Source: Serilophus lunatus
Taxonomy: Eukaryota; Chordata; Aves; Passeriformes; Eurylaimidae
Direction of reading: 5' to 3'
Length of the DNA: 64,000 bases
Assembly: GCA_013399895.1 (NCBI GenBank)
Contig: VXBA01002618.1
Location: 464,664 to 528,663 of the forward strand
Both the position numbers and the translations under genes were made by a program. The notes under the pieces are model-generated. The model saw nothing but the letters and a program-made list of their open reading frames with translations, was not told the DNA's origin and did no database searches. Positions 1 to 13,400 of this stretch are shown here, in pieces (within the stretch, counting starts at the first letter, position 1; each line of letters starts with the position of its first letter).

Positions 1-3000
1 ACTTGCAATTTTCCTCCCCCACACAGTTGCTCTTAATTGTGAAAAGCAATTAAAATGTTTACAAAGGCTATGTAGGTTTTCTGAAGTAAGTTATAGTTAT
101 ATTTCAGAAAATAAATGAGATTCCAGCTGAATTGCAGAGGATTTCTCTGCTGGAGGTGTGCCAAACCCAGCTGCTGCACCCAGCCAGTGAGCACTGTGGA
201 AACTTCTGAGGTTAGTGCCCACACTCCAGTTTGGTACCCTTCAGAGGCAGGAAGAGAACTAACCTGAGTTTACTTTTGGCCATATTTTAGAAACCCGTGG
301 TCAGCTGCAGGTTTGTGAGCATATTAAGCTGGTTCTGGTAGTGCTTAGCTATTATTGAGCTGTTCTCTGCAAGCCCTGGGAATCTTTGCTGATTGAAATT
401 CTGCACCTGTTATCTCGTTGCAGCTAGAACTTGTTTTAAACAATTATGTACAATTTTATGTAATTTTTTATATACTGGGAATGTGACAATAGAAATAACA
501 ATGGGATTGTGAGGATTGTGTTGTACATGCTTATATTCCTGATATTATGGCTTGATATTATTTCCTTATATTATTTGGCAATTCTTGGGTAAATATACTA
601 CAGATGATCAGTTATTATGGTAAGGGAAACCATTTAAATATACCTAAATCATCTATTCCCTGACCATATTTTTAGTAAGAGTAGCTCTGAGGCAGGATTG
701 AGATTCCAGTTTTTAAACTCTGTGTGTGTATATTGTGAGATGTGCTCTCTTACTGTAGAGAGCTTGGCTTGTTCCCAAGACACTGTTTGGAGCGGGATAC
801 CACAGTCCTAAGCAGGTACACTCAGATGAGCACAGAGGAAACTGAAACAAGCTGCTTCATTTTGGCAGATGTTTCTAACTCAGTTCTGGGAAAAGTATCA
901 GTGGTTGGCTTGGGTTGAAGCTGAAAGAAAAGCAGATGTGAGAGCTATCCACTGGACATCAAATATTTGCATCTTTTCCTGTAGGAAGGCAATTGCGAAT
1001 TGCTCGTCTGTGCTTGTCACCAAATGCTGTTTGACCTTCTGTTGACAACAGCTTTTGGGCACTGCTGTGTAGTGGGTAGTGTGTGCTGTCTGCATTCTCT
1101 GCAGCGTCACATGGGAGGTGATGGCTGGGAAGGGATACAAGGGGAGGGGAATGGAATTTTGTGGTGGTCACCGCAGCCCTCGCTACATGTTGGGTTTGGG
1201 TGTTGGTTGTGTATGGCTCATACATAGCTGGGATGAAGCAATCCTCATGTTTTAGCATCCCTGTTTTATCAGATAAGAAAACATCTTGTCAGCCTTTGCA
1301 GGACACAGAAAGTGAGTGAAGACACCTAAAAAGCTTGGTTATAACATTATGGAGGCTCAGCTAGTGGTATTGGCTTATCAGTTGTAGCAGAGTGCTGGGT
1401 TAGGACGTGCCTGGCTGTGGACCAGCCCACAGAATCTGCATGAATCTGTCAAAATGAAGATTTGCTGCACTAAAAGCATTTTATTTCCCACTCATTCTCT
1501 CTGGTGCATCTTACCCTGCTGGAAGGTGCTCTGAGGTGAGAAAGTGGAGCCTTGCCCTGTGCTCTGCACACCACAGGGTTAATGTCCCCATTGACCACTT
1601 TGGGCTTTCCCAGTGGTGACAATCCTTACTTGCCCTGCTCTATTTCCACCTAATTTCTGGGCAGTTTTTTTCCCTAATTTCTTTTTTTTAGTTCCCATCC
1701 CTGCAGCTGGCTGCCTGTGGGATTTGAGGTGCTTTGGAAGACAGAAAACACAGGGTGAAGGGTGTTGGTGGAGAACTCTGGGTGCCACATCCCAAGAGCT
1801 TCTGTGGTGCCATGATGGCAGCAGCGTCCGTCTGCAGCATCCCTTATTGCATGTCCAGCTGAGTCTGTATTTTCCACACAGGTGAATTGTGTTGCTCATA
1901 CAGTCATGAGAATAAACTGTATAGAAAGGGGGAGAAAACCCAATTGTGAGACAATCACAACAAATAAATGGAAACCCCCCAGTCTTCACTCTTGAAATGG
2001 GCTCCTTTCCTCTCTTGCTACCCCCTTGTTGGTCCTCCATGCTGATGTCCTGATGTCCCTCTCCCTTATTGTTCACGATTTGCTGGGGAGGCTTTTGGGA
2101 AATAATGCTATCTTGTGACTCTGGAAGAGCTGAGGGTTAGGGTTGGGTTGGGTTTAATTAGCCCAAAAACTTACTAATACGGCAGCTGCTGGCTGAGAGC
2201 TTGAAAAACACCTCCCAGTGCTGCTAAAGCAGGCTCTATGCTAATTGTTGTTTGCACACTTTGCATTTAATTCAGCAGGATGCTCTGAAACACAGGGCAT
2301 TAATGACAGAACTGAGACAACAAGTATGTGAGTAGCCTCAGTCTGGAGCGGCCAGACAGGCTGGGAACTTCTGTCATCAGAGGTGCAGATCCCAGAAGCA
2401 TATGCTGTGCTGCTCTTTGGCATGTAAGGAGTGCTCAGGAAAGAGCAGAAGTTCCAGCATCAGGCACAGGCCTGCCTGGGGAGCCAGGACAAACTTGTAA
2501 AAACATTTACTTTAATGTCAAGTCTATATTGTCAATGGGTGAACATCTTCAACTCTTGGTGAGATTTATTTTTTTTTCTGTTTAATTCATACAGAACCAG
2601 CTTTACATTTTCTGTGGGAATGATGATCAGCTGCTTTTGGTGCCAGAGTAAATTTAAAAAGCATCATGGGCCTCTGGTGTTGCCTGAGATTTGGGGTACC
2701 ATCAATGTTGGCAATGAAGCTAGATGGCCATTGCCACCATCTTGAGATGTTTCTCCCTCAGATGAAGGGAAACTTTTCCTTAAGTCTCACTGGTGTGAAT
2801 TGAGTTCACAAACTTTTTCCCCCCACAAATCAAAAAACCTGTGAAGGCAATGCTTGATAAATAAACACATAGCTCTTTTACCACCGTGTAATTTTGAGAC
2901 TTCTCTGAGGGATAACTGGCAGTCCCAAGGAGAGGGAAACTACTTACTGGCTCCTCTGACCCACTTCACTTTAACATTACATCACATGAGCTTTACGTTC

Positions 3001-6000
3001 TGCTACTACTCCATTGCCAAAGTAAACCTTAAGGAACAGGTTCTTTTCTTCCAGCGTACCCATTTGTGTATCTCCATATTTCCTTCTTCAACATGATGTC
3101 TATTCTGTTTTACCCAACTTGCCACTTTGGTCTGTGAGATGCATCTATAAGTCTAATAAAATAATTTCTTCTGGTTAGCTCTTAACACACTGTACACGGA
3201 TACATAAATTTGATTCTCCTTTGGCATGCATTGGGATATCTTTTTTCATATTTTAAAATATTTTTTTAATGTTGAGGTGGAGGATTTGTCTTGGATGGTA
3301 CCTGGGAGTCTGTACTTTGTCTATGTGTGCCTTGATTTTCTTGTTTGGGTTTTTCTTTAGTGGCCACTAAAGTGCATAATTCTTGCTAGATAAAATCAGA
3401 TGTTTCGGTATCATGGCTAGTTTTGCCTTGTGGAAAATTACAGCGATAATTAATGGCTAGGTCTTCTTCTAGGTGTATGCAAATCTGTTTTGCAGTGATC
3501 AGAGCCTATTAGAAAACAGATAATTACTTACTGGAGCTTTAATCCTGTCAACTGCAAACATCTGATCCTGGTTTGGGAAAAATAGTTCAGCAGATGATTA
3601 GCATGGATTCTTGGAAGTACTCTATTGCAGAGAGTTAACTCTGTTAATGAGGCGTCTAAGTCAGCAGAGGAGTGATGAGCGACTGGAGAGGAAACCAGTT
3701 TGGCTTGGTGATTTTGTGGTGTCTTTGGTAAAGGATGCAGCCAGAGCATGCTGAGCCCTTGGTTCATCCTGCCTTGCGCTCCAGCAAAACAGTCAGATAA
3801 TGGACTAGTACTGTCCTTCAGATGTGAGATTTTCCTTGGGATTCTAAGAGTTTATTTTTGTAGATAGTTTTCCTTTTTTTTGGAAAACATCTACAGGGGC
3901 AGTAGGGTGGGGATAACAGGCATGGTATCCTGCTTATTTAGCATTAATAGCAAATTTCCACCTCCATTGGACTAAAGGAGCTGGAGTAGGTCCACAGCTT
4001 GCATCTCAGTTCTGAGAAGTCCTGGCTAGGGTTGAGAAATTTTCTTTTTGGCACCTGATATAGTGGATCCTTCCCAGAAGAACTTGCAAGAGGTAAAGCA
4101 GATGCAAAGATGTTACCCTAGGGCACAGGACCTCCACCTGTAGGCAGCCCCATGCTGGCTGGTACACTGCTGTATAGGAGCTTCAGAGGAGCCAGTTGCA
4201 GAGGAAAAGGGTTGTCCTAACACAGACATGGAGGAAATAGCTGGAGGTTTGTTGGCAGAGCACCCACAAAGAATGCACCCCAGCTGGGTAATGTGACAGC
4301 TTGTCCTTGCTGCATGCTGGCTGCAGTGACTCAGGCTTGTACTCTGCACGTGATCTGCTGTAATTCCTGCTGCCAGGGACCAGCTCCATGTGGTAATCTT
4401 ATCCCACTTGTAGAAGTGACATTCTACCATATGTGGCGGCACACCTGTTGCTGCCCTAAGTTTCTGCAGCTCTTTTGTGTGAGCTTTAGTGGCTTTTTTT
4501 AATCCTCATTTGTTTGCAGAAGTGTAAGTCAAATCCCCATTGCTCCCTCTCCAAAGCTGATTTTGTACGAGGGAATGCTTAAAAAAGTGGATTGCCAAGT
4601 ATAATGATAAATTTGGCCAAAGGCTGTTGTGACAACTGCTTAATGAATGCAGTCATTTGTTATTCCTCATCCTTCTTGCTGTATATTTTATCTCCATGGT
4701 GGTGTTATGGGCTTGGCTGCTGCTTTTCTCGTTCCCCATCTATGACTTATGGGAGCAAAGGACAGGAATGGCTTCATGTCACTAAGCCAGGAGGTTGTTC
4801 CTTTGATAGCACAGGGCTATTAACCTTTCATAAACTAGCCCTGTGCATGGCTATGTGCACAGTGTGTCTATGAAAGGCAGTTGGCCCTTTGTCTAATTTC
4901 TTCTCTAATAAGAAGTACAGATTTTATTTTTTTACTTCCTCTAGAATAGCCCAACATAAAGTAGATTATCTCTATAGATCAATGGCTATTACTCCTTTGG
5001 AGGGGAGAAGGAAGGAGAAAAAGATGGAAAATTGTGACCATTTTCTGTGTTCTCTGTAGATGATGCACAAAAATGTGTTCTCAAATGTTTCAATGTTAAC
5101 AGTATTACTGGTACTGCAAGGTTGTAATTTACATTAACAAGTGTTTGCAAACAAGACTGCAGTGCAATACCTGGAGTGTCCCCAGCTTTTGCCGTGGAGC
5201 TCTGTTTGGTTGGCTCCCGAGTCAAGTTGCCAAAGATTTCCAACCTCCCTGCAGAAACCCCAGAAATTAGAAGAATGATGCTCATGGCTCTGCTGCATCC
5301 CTGGCATCACTGTAGCTATTCTGGTATGAAGCTGTGCACGTGACATTTTGGAGAAGGAAGCTGTCTGCCTTTTTTGTGACTGATTTTGAAGAAGGGGACT
5401 GTTTTTCCTTACTCCTGCCTTTCAAACACTCCATCACTTTGAGTGATGTCCCACCCGTTAACAAGGGTGAGCACGTGGAATTTGTTTCTTTTTGTGGATA
5501 CACAGACATGAATAAGACAAAGCATCTTTCTGAACATGAAAGGGTCACTTGTTTGCTGCTTTGCGCTGTGCACAGCTAGCAGCTGGAGATTGGTTAAATG
5601 ATGAGAGCAGGGCCTAAATAGTCCCTATCCAGTGGAGAGCAGATACTCTAATTGCCTCATTTATTATTTTCTGGTGGGGTTTGTTTGTTTGTTTGTTTGG
5701 GGGGGTGGGGTGTTTGGGTTTGTTGTTGTGGTGGTGGTTTTTTATCTACAGTATATTGTTTCTTGAGCTTCCACAACTAATTGAAATCCTCTGGAAAGCA
5801 GAAACTCCCAGAGCTTTAGGAGAGTGCAAGTTGTCTGGTGCCAACTTTGCTAAATCACATGAGCTCTGCTCTCATAAACAGTAACTTGTTTTCCATAAAG
5901 AAGGCTTGTTACAGGTCAAACCATGATGATCAGACCGTGTCCTTATAATACTACAGCCTCAGAAATAATTATAATGGTGACTCATATGGACAGGCTTTAA

Positions 6001-7265
6001 TTCATAAAGCTCCTCGACTATGCTGCATTGTAACGAGGCTGTACAAGTTACAAGACAAACGCAGTTGGCTGCTTTTCCAAAAGAAGTTCTTATTCTCTGA
6101 AAGCCAAACTAGCAAAAAGACACAACAAATGATACAGTCTTATGTTAAATACCTATTCCCATAAAGCACATAGCAATGCCATTAGCAATAACTTTGATGA
6201 ATATATTAAGGGAAAAAAGGTAGCAATATTTTCCCCCTATTGTTCTTTTGATATTGGCAAAAATGTTGGCAGTTGCTCTTGGAGAGTTGTGCATGAAAGA
6301 GCCATCTCCACTTCGTGTAATCAGTTGTTGAAATGGCTGTCCTGTTTCAACATTTATGAAAGTCTGCTGGCAATGTGTGTGAGGGTTTGTTTTCACTATC
6401 AGAGCTTCAGAAAGAAAATCTAATGCCTTCATTCTGTTTTACTGGCTTTATCTGAGGAGCCACTGATACTCCATATCCAGTAACCACTCTTCCTCATTGA
6501 GACATGCTGAGTGAAGAGTTATCTGGTGTCTGTAGGTGGTCAGAGCAGAATTCACCCCTAAGGCTGAGGCTGGCTAAAGAGCTGCTCTTGCTGTCAGTTA
6601 GTGCCCATGAATGTTATGCATGGTCTTGGGCAGAGCATGTCATTGCTCTGCCAGAAGTTACAGGAAGAAGTCCTTCCTTTTGCAAATACAACTTGAACTC
6701 CTCAAAATAATTTGCAGTCTCAGAAGTGGAAGTGGCAGCACCCTGGGCCAAATCTGCCCTTCCATCATAGCAAGGACTGCCAGGCTGCAAGAATGGTGTT
6801 TAAGGTCTTGTTTCAATCGACATGTGATCTGTAGATTGTGCTTTTGGGAAATACAGAGGCATGATGTCATGTGATGGCAGCTGATGCCTCAGGAAACCAG
6901 CCTCATCTGGATATGCTTTTTATCCCTTGGTTCCCCTTTGGGCAACCTGAGTTAAGTGCAAGTGAGACAGGTCTTCAAAGTCACATTCCCCACAAAACTT
7001 ATGGAAATGGGCCTAAAAGATGGGTTCTTCTAATATGCTGTCTCAGCCCTTAATTAGAGAGTTCCTGAGGGAGTTACACTCTTTGGGTGCAGTGGGAACT
7101 CAGTGACCCTCTCTCTGCATAGCTGCTGTGGTTTGTCCGATCGCTTAACCCAGTAACTTTGGATACCATAAAATCTTGAGTGTATGCTTTTCTTCCTAAG
7201 CTTGTTTTCTTCTTTTTTTTTTTCAATCTTTTGAGGATGTGATAGCTTTTGCTTTGTTTTCCCAG
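1..7265 (+). other. PANX1: PANX1 intron 1 (3' part)
   Basis: No coding exon is recognisable. The stretch holds a telomere-like G-run at 2134-2152, a GTTT microsatellite with G-runs at 5678-5718, and a long pyrimidine tract at about 7210-7222 upstream of exon 2. Small open frames here have no family resemblance and no conserved motif. Confidence 0.8.
5678..5718 (+). repeat. (GTTT)n microsatellite followed by G-runs
   Basis: Five GTTT units run straight into GGGGGGG, T, GGGG, TGTTT, GGG. Located in PANX1 intron 1. Confidence 0.85.
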
Positions 7266-7405
7266 GTGCTCAGATAAGCTGTTTTGCACCCAGCTCCTTC
7301 TCCTGGCGACAAGCTGCTTACGTGGACTCCTACTGCTGGGCAGCTGTGCAGCAGAAGCAACCATCCCAGAACAACTTAGAAAATATACCCCTGTGGCTGC
7401 ATAAA
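7266..7405 (+). CDS. PANX1: PANX1 coding exon 2
   Basis: The acceptor is TTTTCCCAG before 7266 and the donor is GTATGT at 7406. The first two bases complete a Gly codon begun in exon 1. The exon then encodes 46 residues, beginning AQISCFAPSSFSW and ending NIPLWLHK, and it ends in phase 0. It supplies extracellular loop 1 with both conserved cysteines and the Trp-Arg pair near the outer pore. Confidence 0.96.
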
Positions 7406-10400
7406 GTATGTATAGATCTCCATCTCTTGAAAAAGTTATTCCCATATAGAAACCCACCTTTTCCTCACTTTTCATGCTCCTCTGCTCTGCTGTAGTCCTT
7501 GGTTTGACTTGATTCTCTATTTTTAGAATGTTTTCTTTCCCTTACTTCCAAAGAGGGTAGTACTAGAGAAGGTATTTTCTGCTTTTAAATAAAGAGTCAC
7601 CACTTAACTGACACAAGAGTAATGCTAATGTTGCTGTGTTGCCCTGGAGCTGAATGCTTTACTTGGCTTTTAGAACACAACTACCTCAATGCTTGTATCA
7701 AAAGCTTATTTTAGGAATTAAAAGCATTTTTTATGTGAAAGCATTCACAGGGTAGTAAAAGCATTTTATGTTTTTATTGTGTTACACTTGTCCAGTTGTG
7801 CATGGAGAACTGGCAAACCATGAGCTGGCTTTTACTGCTTCGAGTAAAGCAGCATCATACTGAATGCACAGAAAGATACTTATGGATAAAAAGTGCAGTA
7901 GGTACTAAGAGACTTGAGCTGGCTCAAAGCAGTTAGCTGAACTTTGCAAGAATTACAAACTGAGTCAATGCCATGCCAATGCCTGGAGCTGACTTGAGAG
8001 GCAGCATCAGCCTGCTCAGTCAGTGCTCATGTTGAAGTCAGAAGTGCTGCTGGGGCTCTGCAAATTTGTGTGCTGCCTTCCTCAGCCCTTTTATTACTTG
8101 TCCCAGCAAATAAACCCCTGGCATCTGGGAGTGGAGGAGAACCTGGTGTTAGAGGGAGCTCAGGTATGGGACCTGCAGTACCTGTGTTTCTGGGTTTTGC
8201 TGCTGTATCCTGAACCTCAGGTTTTACTGTCCAGTCATCTGGTGGTATCTTCTCTGAGAGACTATTCAAGGCTGTCTCCAATTTGTTTGCTGACTCCTAT
8301 CACTGAGTGTTTACTGGTTATCTCTATTCAGAATCTTGACCCAACAGTCGTGTGTTTCATAAATATTAAGACCAGACTTGTTGGTTTCTTCTCCTTGCCC
8401 AGTGCAAGTAGCTTACATGGATGGAAACTACACCTGCACACCTGGAGACTTCACTGCCCCTTTCTCTTGAGGGAGTGTTGAATTTTATGTGACAGTTGTC
8501 TGCTGACAGCTCTAAGTCTGCTAGTTTGCCAGCCGTGACAAATAGCTGCAGCAGTCATACTTTTATGATGCAACCCATATTAATTTGCTGACTAGTGCTG
8601 TCTCAGGAATTGTTGCAGTTCCTCCATGACAGCTTAATGGTGCATGACGTTTCCTTGTAAATAACCTGCAGACTACAGGAGTATGTCTGAAAGGCTGAGG
8701 TAGAGGCTGTAGCAGAGGCTGGGCACCTTGTCTTAATATCCTAGATCCACTATTAGCCACTCACCTTTCTGATCCAGGTATTGGGAGCTGCAGTTGCTGT
8801 TTGGAGGGCAGTGGTAATATCCTTCTAGTGGTTGTTCATCAGCTTACATGCTTTACAAGTTTACAGGGAAGGTGCAGTTACAGCTATTAACAGTGAACTT
8901 TGGTTCCCAGTGTGATACCTGAAGGTGTCTGGTTGTTCTCTGCAGCCAGGGCTGACAGCTGCTGCTGGCTTGGGATCCCTGCTGCATGAAAACAGGGCTT
9001 GCTTGGGTTGTCTCCCCAGTTTTGCACTGCAAGGTACGTATGTACAAGGTCACTGCTGTGCAGATTTTGGCTAGATAATAATTTTAAAAATGGGCAGAGC
9101 AGAGCCTTTTGGGAGCACAGTGATGTAATGAGAAAAGGGAGCCTTCCAATGCTGTGGTCAATGGAGACCTGACTCTGCAGTGCAAGAGCAGGGATGGTAA
9201 GGCCCAGTTCTTTTTAACACAACACTTTAATTTTTTTGTCCTGATTTCTGGGCAGCAGAGCTTTTATTTGCAGGACATGTCAGGTTCTTTCCAATACTCT
9301 GACTCAGTATCTCACTGTATTGGCATGCTGGAAAGGTTACATAAAAATGCTTAAGGAGGCATTATATTACAGTTTTGAGAGAATGAGGTTGTGGGCCCCA
9401 ATTTCTGATTAAAATGGATAGATTTCCTTATGGCGTGCTCTCTGTGCTTTGTCAGAAGTGCTGTCAAAAGTTTGCCTTCTAGGGCACTGCTCAGTGTGGT
9501 ATGGAGAGGAAGAAGGACCAGGTAGTTCTTTAGTAAAGACAAATTGTAGCAACCTGCCCTACTCTGCTCTAAGCATCTGGTTGCACTGAAGGATTATCAA
9601 ACCCAGGTTGCATTGCAGAAAAGCTGAAAATTTCCCATTTCCCTCCTATTTCAGAATACAAGTTTGTGCTGGGATTTTTGGTTTTTTGAACACTAAAATG
9701 TGTGTTTCAGTTCTGGGCAATCTTCAAAGCTTGGCACATTTACCAGTTGTCCTTTCTGTTCTGGGGGATCTCTCCCAGCAGTTGAAATTATCAGTTTGGA
9801 AACTTGTTTTGGAGTGGAGAAGAGAAGCACACCGTAACTTTCTGGATTTCTTGACTCTCTAGTGGTCTGTGTGCCCCTAGAGGGTGCCCAGGCTCTCTCT
9901 CTGTGGAGAACAGGAGTTCAGAAATTTCCAGTGATCCTGGAATAACTCTTCACACTGGATAACCCTTAGCAGAAAGCAAAATGAGTTGTGCACTCAAATG
10001 CACAATTCAACGAACAAAATACACGCAGACAGATAAATGTAAGGACAAGACTGTGGTAGGTCCTGCCTGTATTCTTAGTTTAATGCTAAGATTTCCTGCT
10101 CTTTGTCAGTGAAAGAGCTGATAATCAAAATGATTATATGGTTGAGACTCCCCTTCAGAATTGTTATTGATGAAAATTACTGTGGTTGGGCTTCAGTCTT
10201 CTGTTGCCTATTTTTCTTCCGGGATTTTCCATTTAGGTTTAATTCCCTCAAGAGGTTTATTGTGTCCATCTGAAATGCCAGAACAGTTACTGGTTTCTAA
10301 AGTTGAGTGGTAAATAGAGAAATGCAGTGGTGATGAGGTGTGGAGGAGTTACATGTTTGTCTCCCCCTGTGCAGATAGTTTGCGTATTGCCTCTAAAGGT

Positions 10401-13400
10401 GAGTGCTTCACCTGACAACTAACTTTGGTAAAACATCTCTTGATCCTTAACTGGAATAGAGACAAGATTTTTGGGGCAGTCCTGCCAGTCTGGTGGAGGA
10501 GGAGACTGTGAAGCCTTTTTAGTCCGTACTGCACACATAAATTTATAAAAACTCATGCAGGAGAACAGTGAGCATCATCTTACTGGCTCTTGATAGCCAC
10601 CAGACATGATAGCAACCAAGCAAGTTGAGGGATGGTTGAATAATGGGTGATGACCTCTTTATAGCCCTGAAATCTGGAGTAGAGGTAAAGGATTATTCAG
10701 AAGAAAGGGATTTGTACCAGTATGCAGTGCAGGCAAACAGTTCATCTGACTGACAGCAGAAAGAATAGGTCTTCACACATGGCATAGCCAAGGAGAGGTC
10801 AGTCGTCTGGCTCAGTTCTTTGTCAAAGTACAGGGCAAGTGCTGGGGGACCTGCTGAATGCATTGCATCCAAAAAATGGGTCTGCAGTCTTTCTATGCAT
10901 GAAGTGAAACTTACATTGTTGAAAACCTTCACTCTTTTGTAACAGAAGTAAGATTTACAATGGACCCACAAGTTCTTTGAATTGTCTGTGAACACACAAA
11001 AAAACCCCTTGAGGTTATTTAGTTATAATCATGATTGTTATCTGGTTGTAGTTATTCAGTGTGTGTACTTCTTAGTTGACTGAAGAGTCCTTATGTTTCA
11101 CCTATAAACCCCACCCAAGGGGATTAAGGGCTATCAGAGCAAGGAAACCTGAATGCAGATGCATTTATAAACAATTATTTGAGCGTAGTGTTACAGCTAC
11201 TTCAGTCTGTTGCTGATGGAGTCATGCACTTCACTCTTAAGAAAAAAGAAGCAGTCTGTTGATAAAAAAGAGTGAGTTAACATATTTCAGTGGTAAATGT
11301 GATGGTGGTTTAGCAGAGTTCAGTAGGTAGATGTGCTTTATTATTTAGTGCATGGAGGACAGAATCAGAACTGTTAAGGAGACCCTCCTGTTGAGTCATA
11401 AGGTTCAGAAAGGACCCCCTTGTTTTCTAAACTCCTTCTCAGAGAGGAGTTCAGACTTAGTGGCTAGATTCAGACTTAGTCCCAGACTTGGGCAACGGTT
11501 TATGTCTAAAGTACTGTGTGTGCACAGTCAGTCCTTTATATCACCTAGCTAAGATTTCAAGGTTTAGCATGCTATTAAACACTTACTGACAATGTGTTAC
11601 AGCAAGGAATCTCTCAACCTTGAGAATTAATGTTGAGGGAGATCCATACTCAAGGAGAGAACCTGGCATGCAGCCTGTAGCCATGCAGGAAAGCTCAACA
11701 AGATCTGGGCTGCCCACTGTTCATAGAGTACGACGATTGACTTCTAGTCATATTTGTATACCAGCAAGAGGTCTGGCCACTGTTCCAGACAGCTCTTGAC
11801 TACCAAGTTGCCGTCTGTCCCCCGAAGTCCAGAATAAGCTGGACGCAGCCATCACAGCCTCCACTCTGGCTTAAGCTGACTGAAATACTGGAGAAATAGT
11901 TTTAAGCTATATCAAAACAGAAAGTGTGTAACAGATGGGATATGGTATAGTTTGAGATTCACTTGTAGGTTTGAAGACAGGGTAGGATCTCAGTCGTAAC
12001 AATGAGCCATTTATAGCTGTTTCCACTGAACACCAGTGAGACATTGTCACAAACAGGAATAGGGTCGTATCCAGAGGGATTTTAATACCTTTATTTCTGG
12101 AAACATGTAATTGCCATCATTAACCTGTTTGGGGGATAGTGCTTTTGCTTAGGCTCCTCCTAGTGACAAATAGAAATTTGGAACTGAGGAGGCAGATACT
12201 TCACCATGTTCATATAATTTAATGTCAAGTGAGCAAAGACACTTGGGTGCTTCCTTCTTTGTTGCATACTGTTTGCCAATTAATTTTCTCAAAGCTGTTA
12301 CCCAGGCCTGTGCAGCTTAAAGCTTTGTGCCATTGTACTTAACACACAGAATTACACACAGAATTAACAAGGTTGGAAAAGACTGTAGAGATAGATCATC
12401 AAGTCCAACCTTCTGCCTAACTTAACAACCTAACCATCACCAACCCATCATCTAAACCATCTAAACCATGTCACTAAGTTCACCATCCCAACCTATCCTT
12501 AAACACATCCAGGGACAGTGACTCCACCACCTCCCTGGGAAGCCCATTACATTACTCTTGGACCACAGTTGAGTATGGTAGAAGTCAGAATGCTTACAGT
12601 CACTTCTACAGTGTTTGCCCAGAGGAAATAAGGACTGAAGATGCAGCAAAATTGGAAAACAGTAGTTTTCTAAATGCCATTAAAGTGTTTTTCATCTTCT
12701 GCTGTCTTTATCCAGACTTTGGCAGGCTTTCTGGAGAACTAGGTCCTTAAAAATGCCTTTTGCATCACTCCACCAACACCAGCTATATTTTATTTGGATG
12801 TTAAAAGTGTATTTGAGGTTATAAAGAAGTTATTTAAATGCCCTTTTAATTTATTTGCTGTGTATTTACTGCATTTTAGATTAATTGAAGTTGGCCACGT
12901 TCTATAACAGACTATTTTGTGGTTTAGTCTGATTTTATCTTTCACTTTCAAGAGACTAGTGCTGATGCATCTTTAAAAGACAGTTTTGTGATTCCAACAT
13001 CCTATATGCTTATGCAAACAGATTACTGGAGCATTTCTCCTTCTATACCCATGCATAGGTTCTGTCTGAGCTGTTAGCTGATTATTAACAAATTGACTTG
13101 AGTGGCCTGTATTGCACACAGAGCTCAAAGGCTTCTCAAGTGAAATGAACTGCAGCAGTACAGAACAAGGGGTAGTGATTTCATGGCTTCCTAGTGCTCT
13201 GCTTCCTCCGGAGCCTGCTGTCCCACCCAGCATGTCCCACCTAGACTAAGGGTCAAGCAAGGCAAGAGAACCTGCTTCCATCATCTCTAGCTCTCAGGAG
13301 CTCAGCAATACTTAGCAGAAAACAGACTGGGGACTGCCGTTTGAGTCCCTGCTGCACGTGCCACTCATCTGTCTCATACTGAATATTAAACACACGGTAC

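Noticed and set aside
1..7265. Search for PANX1 exon 1
   Set aside because: No sequence resembling the conserved pannexin N-terminus, nor a CpG-rich promoter, was seen here, so exon 1 is taken to lie outside the window.
11630..11900. Moderately GC-rich stretch in PANX1 intron 2
   Set aside because: It may be an old unclassified repeat, but I could not tie it to a family or find boundaries.
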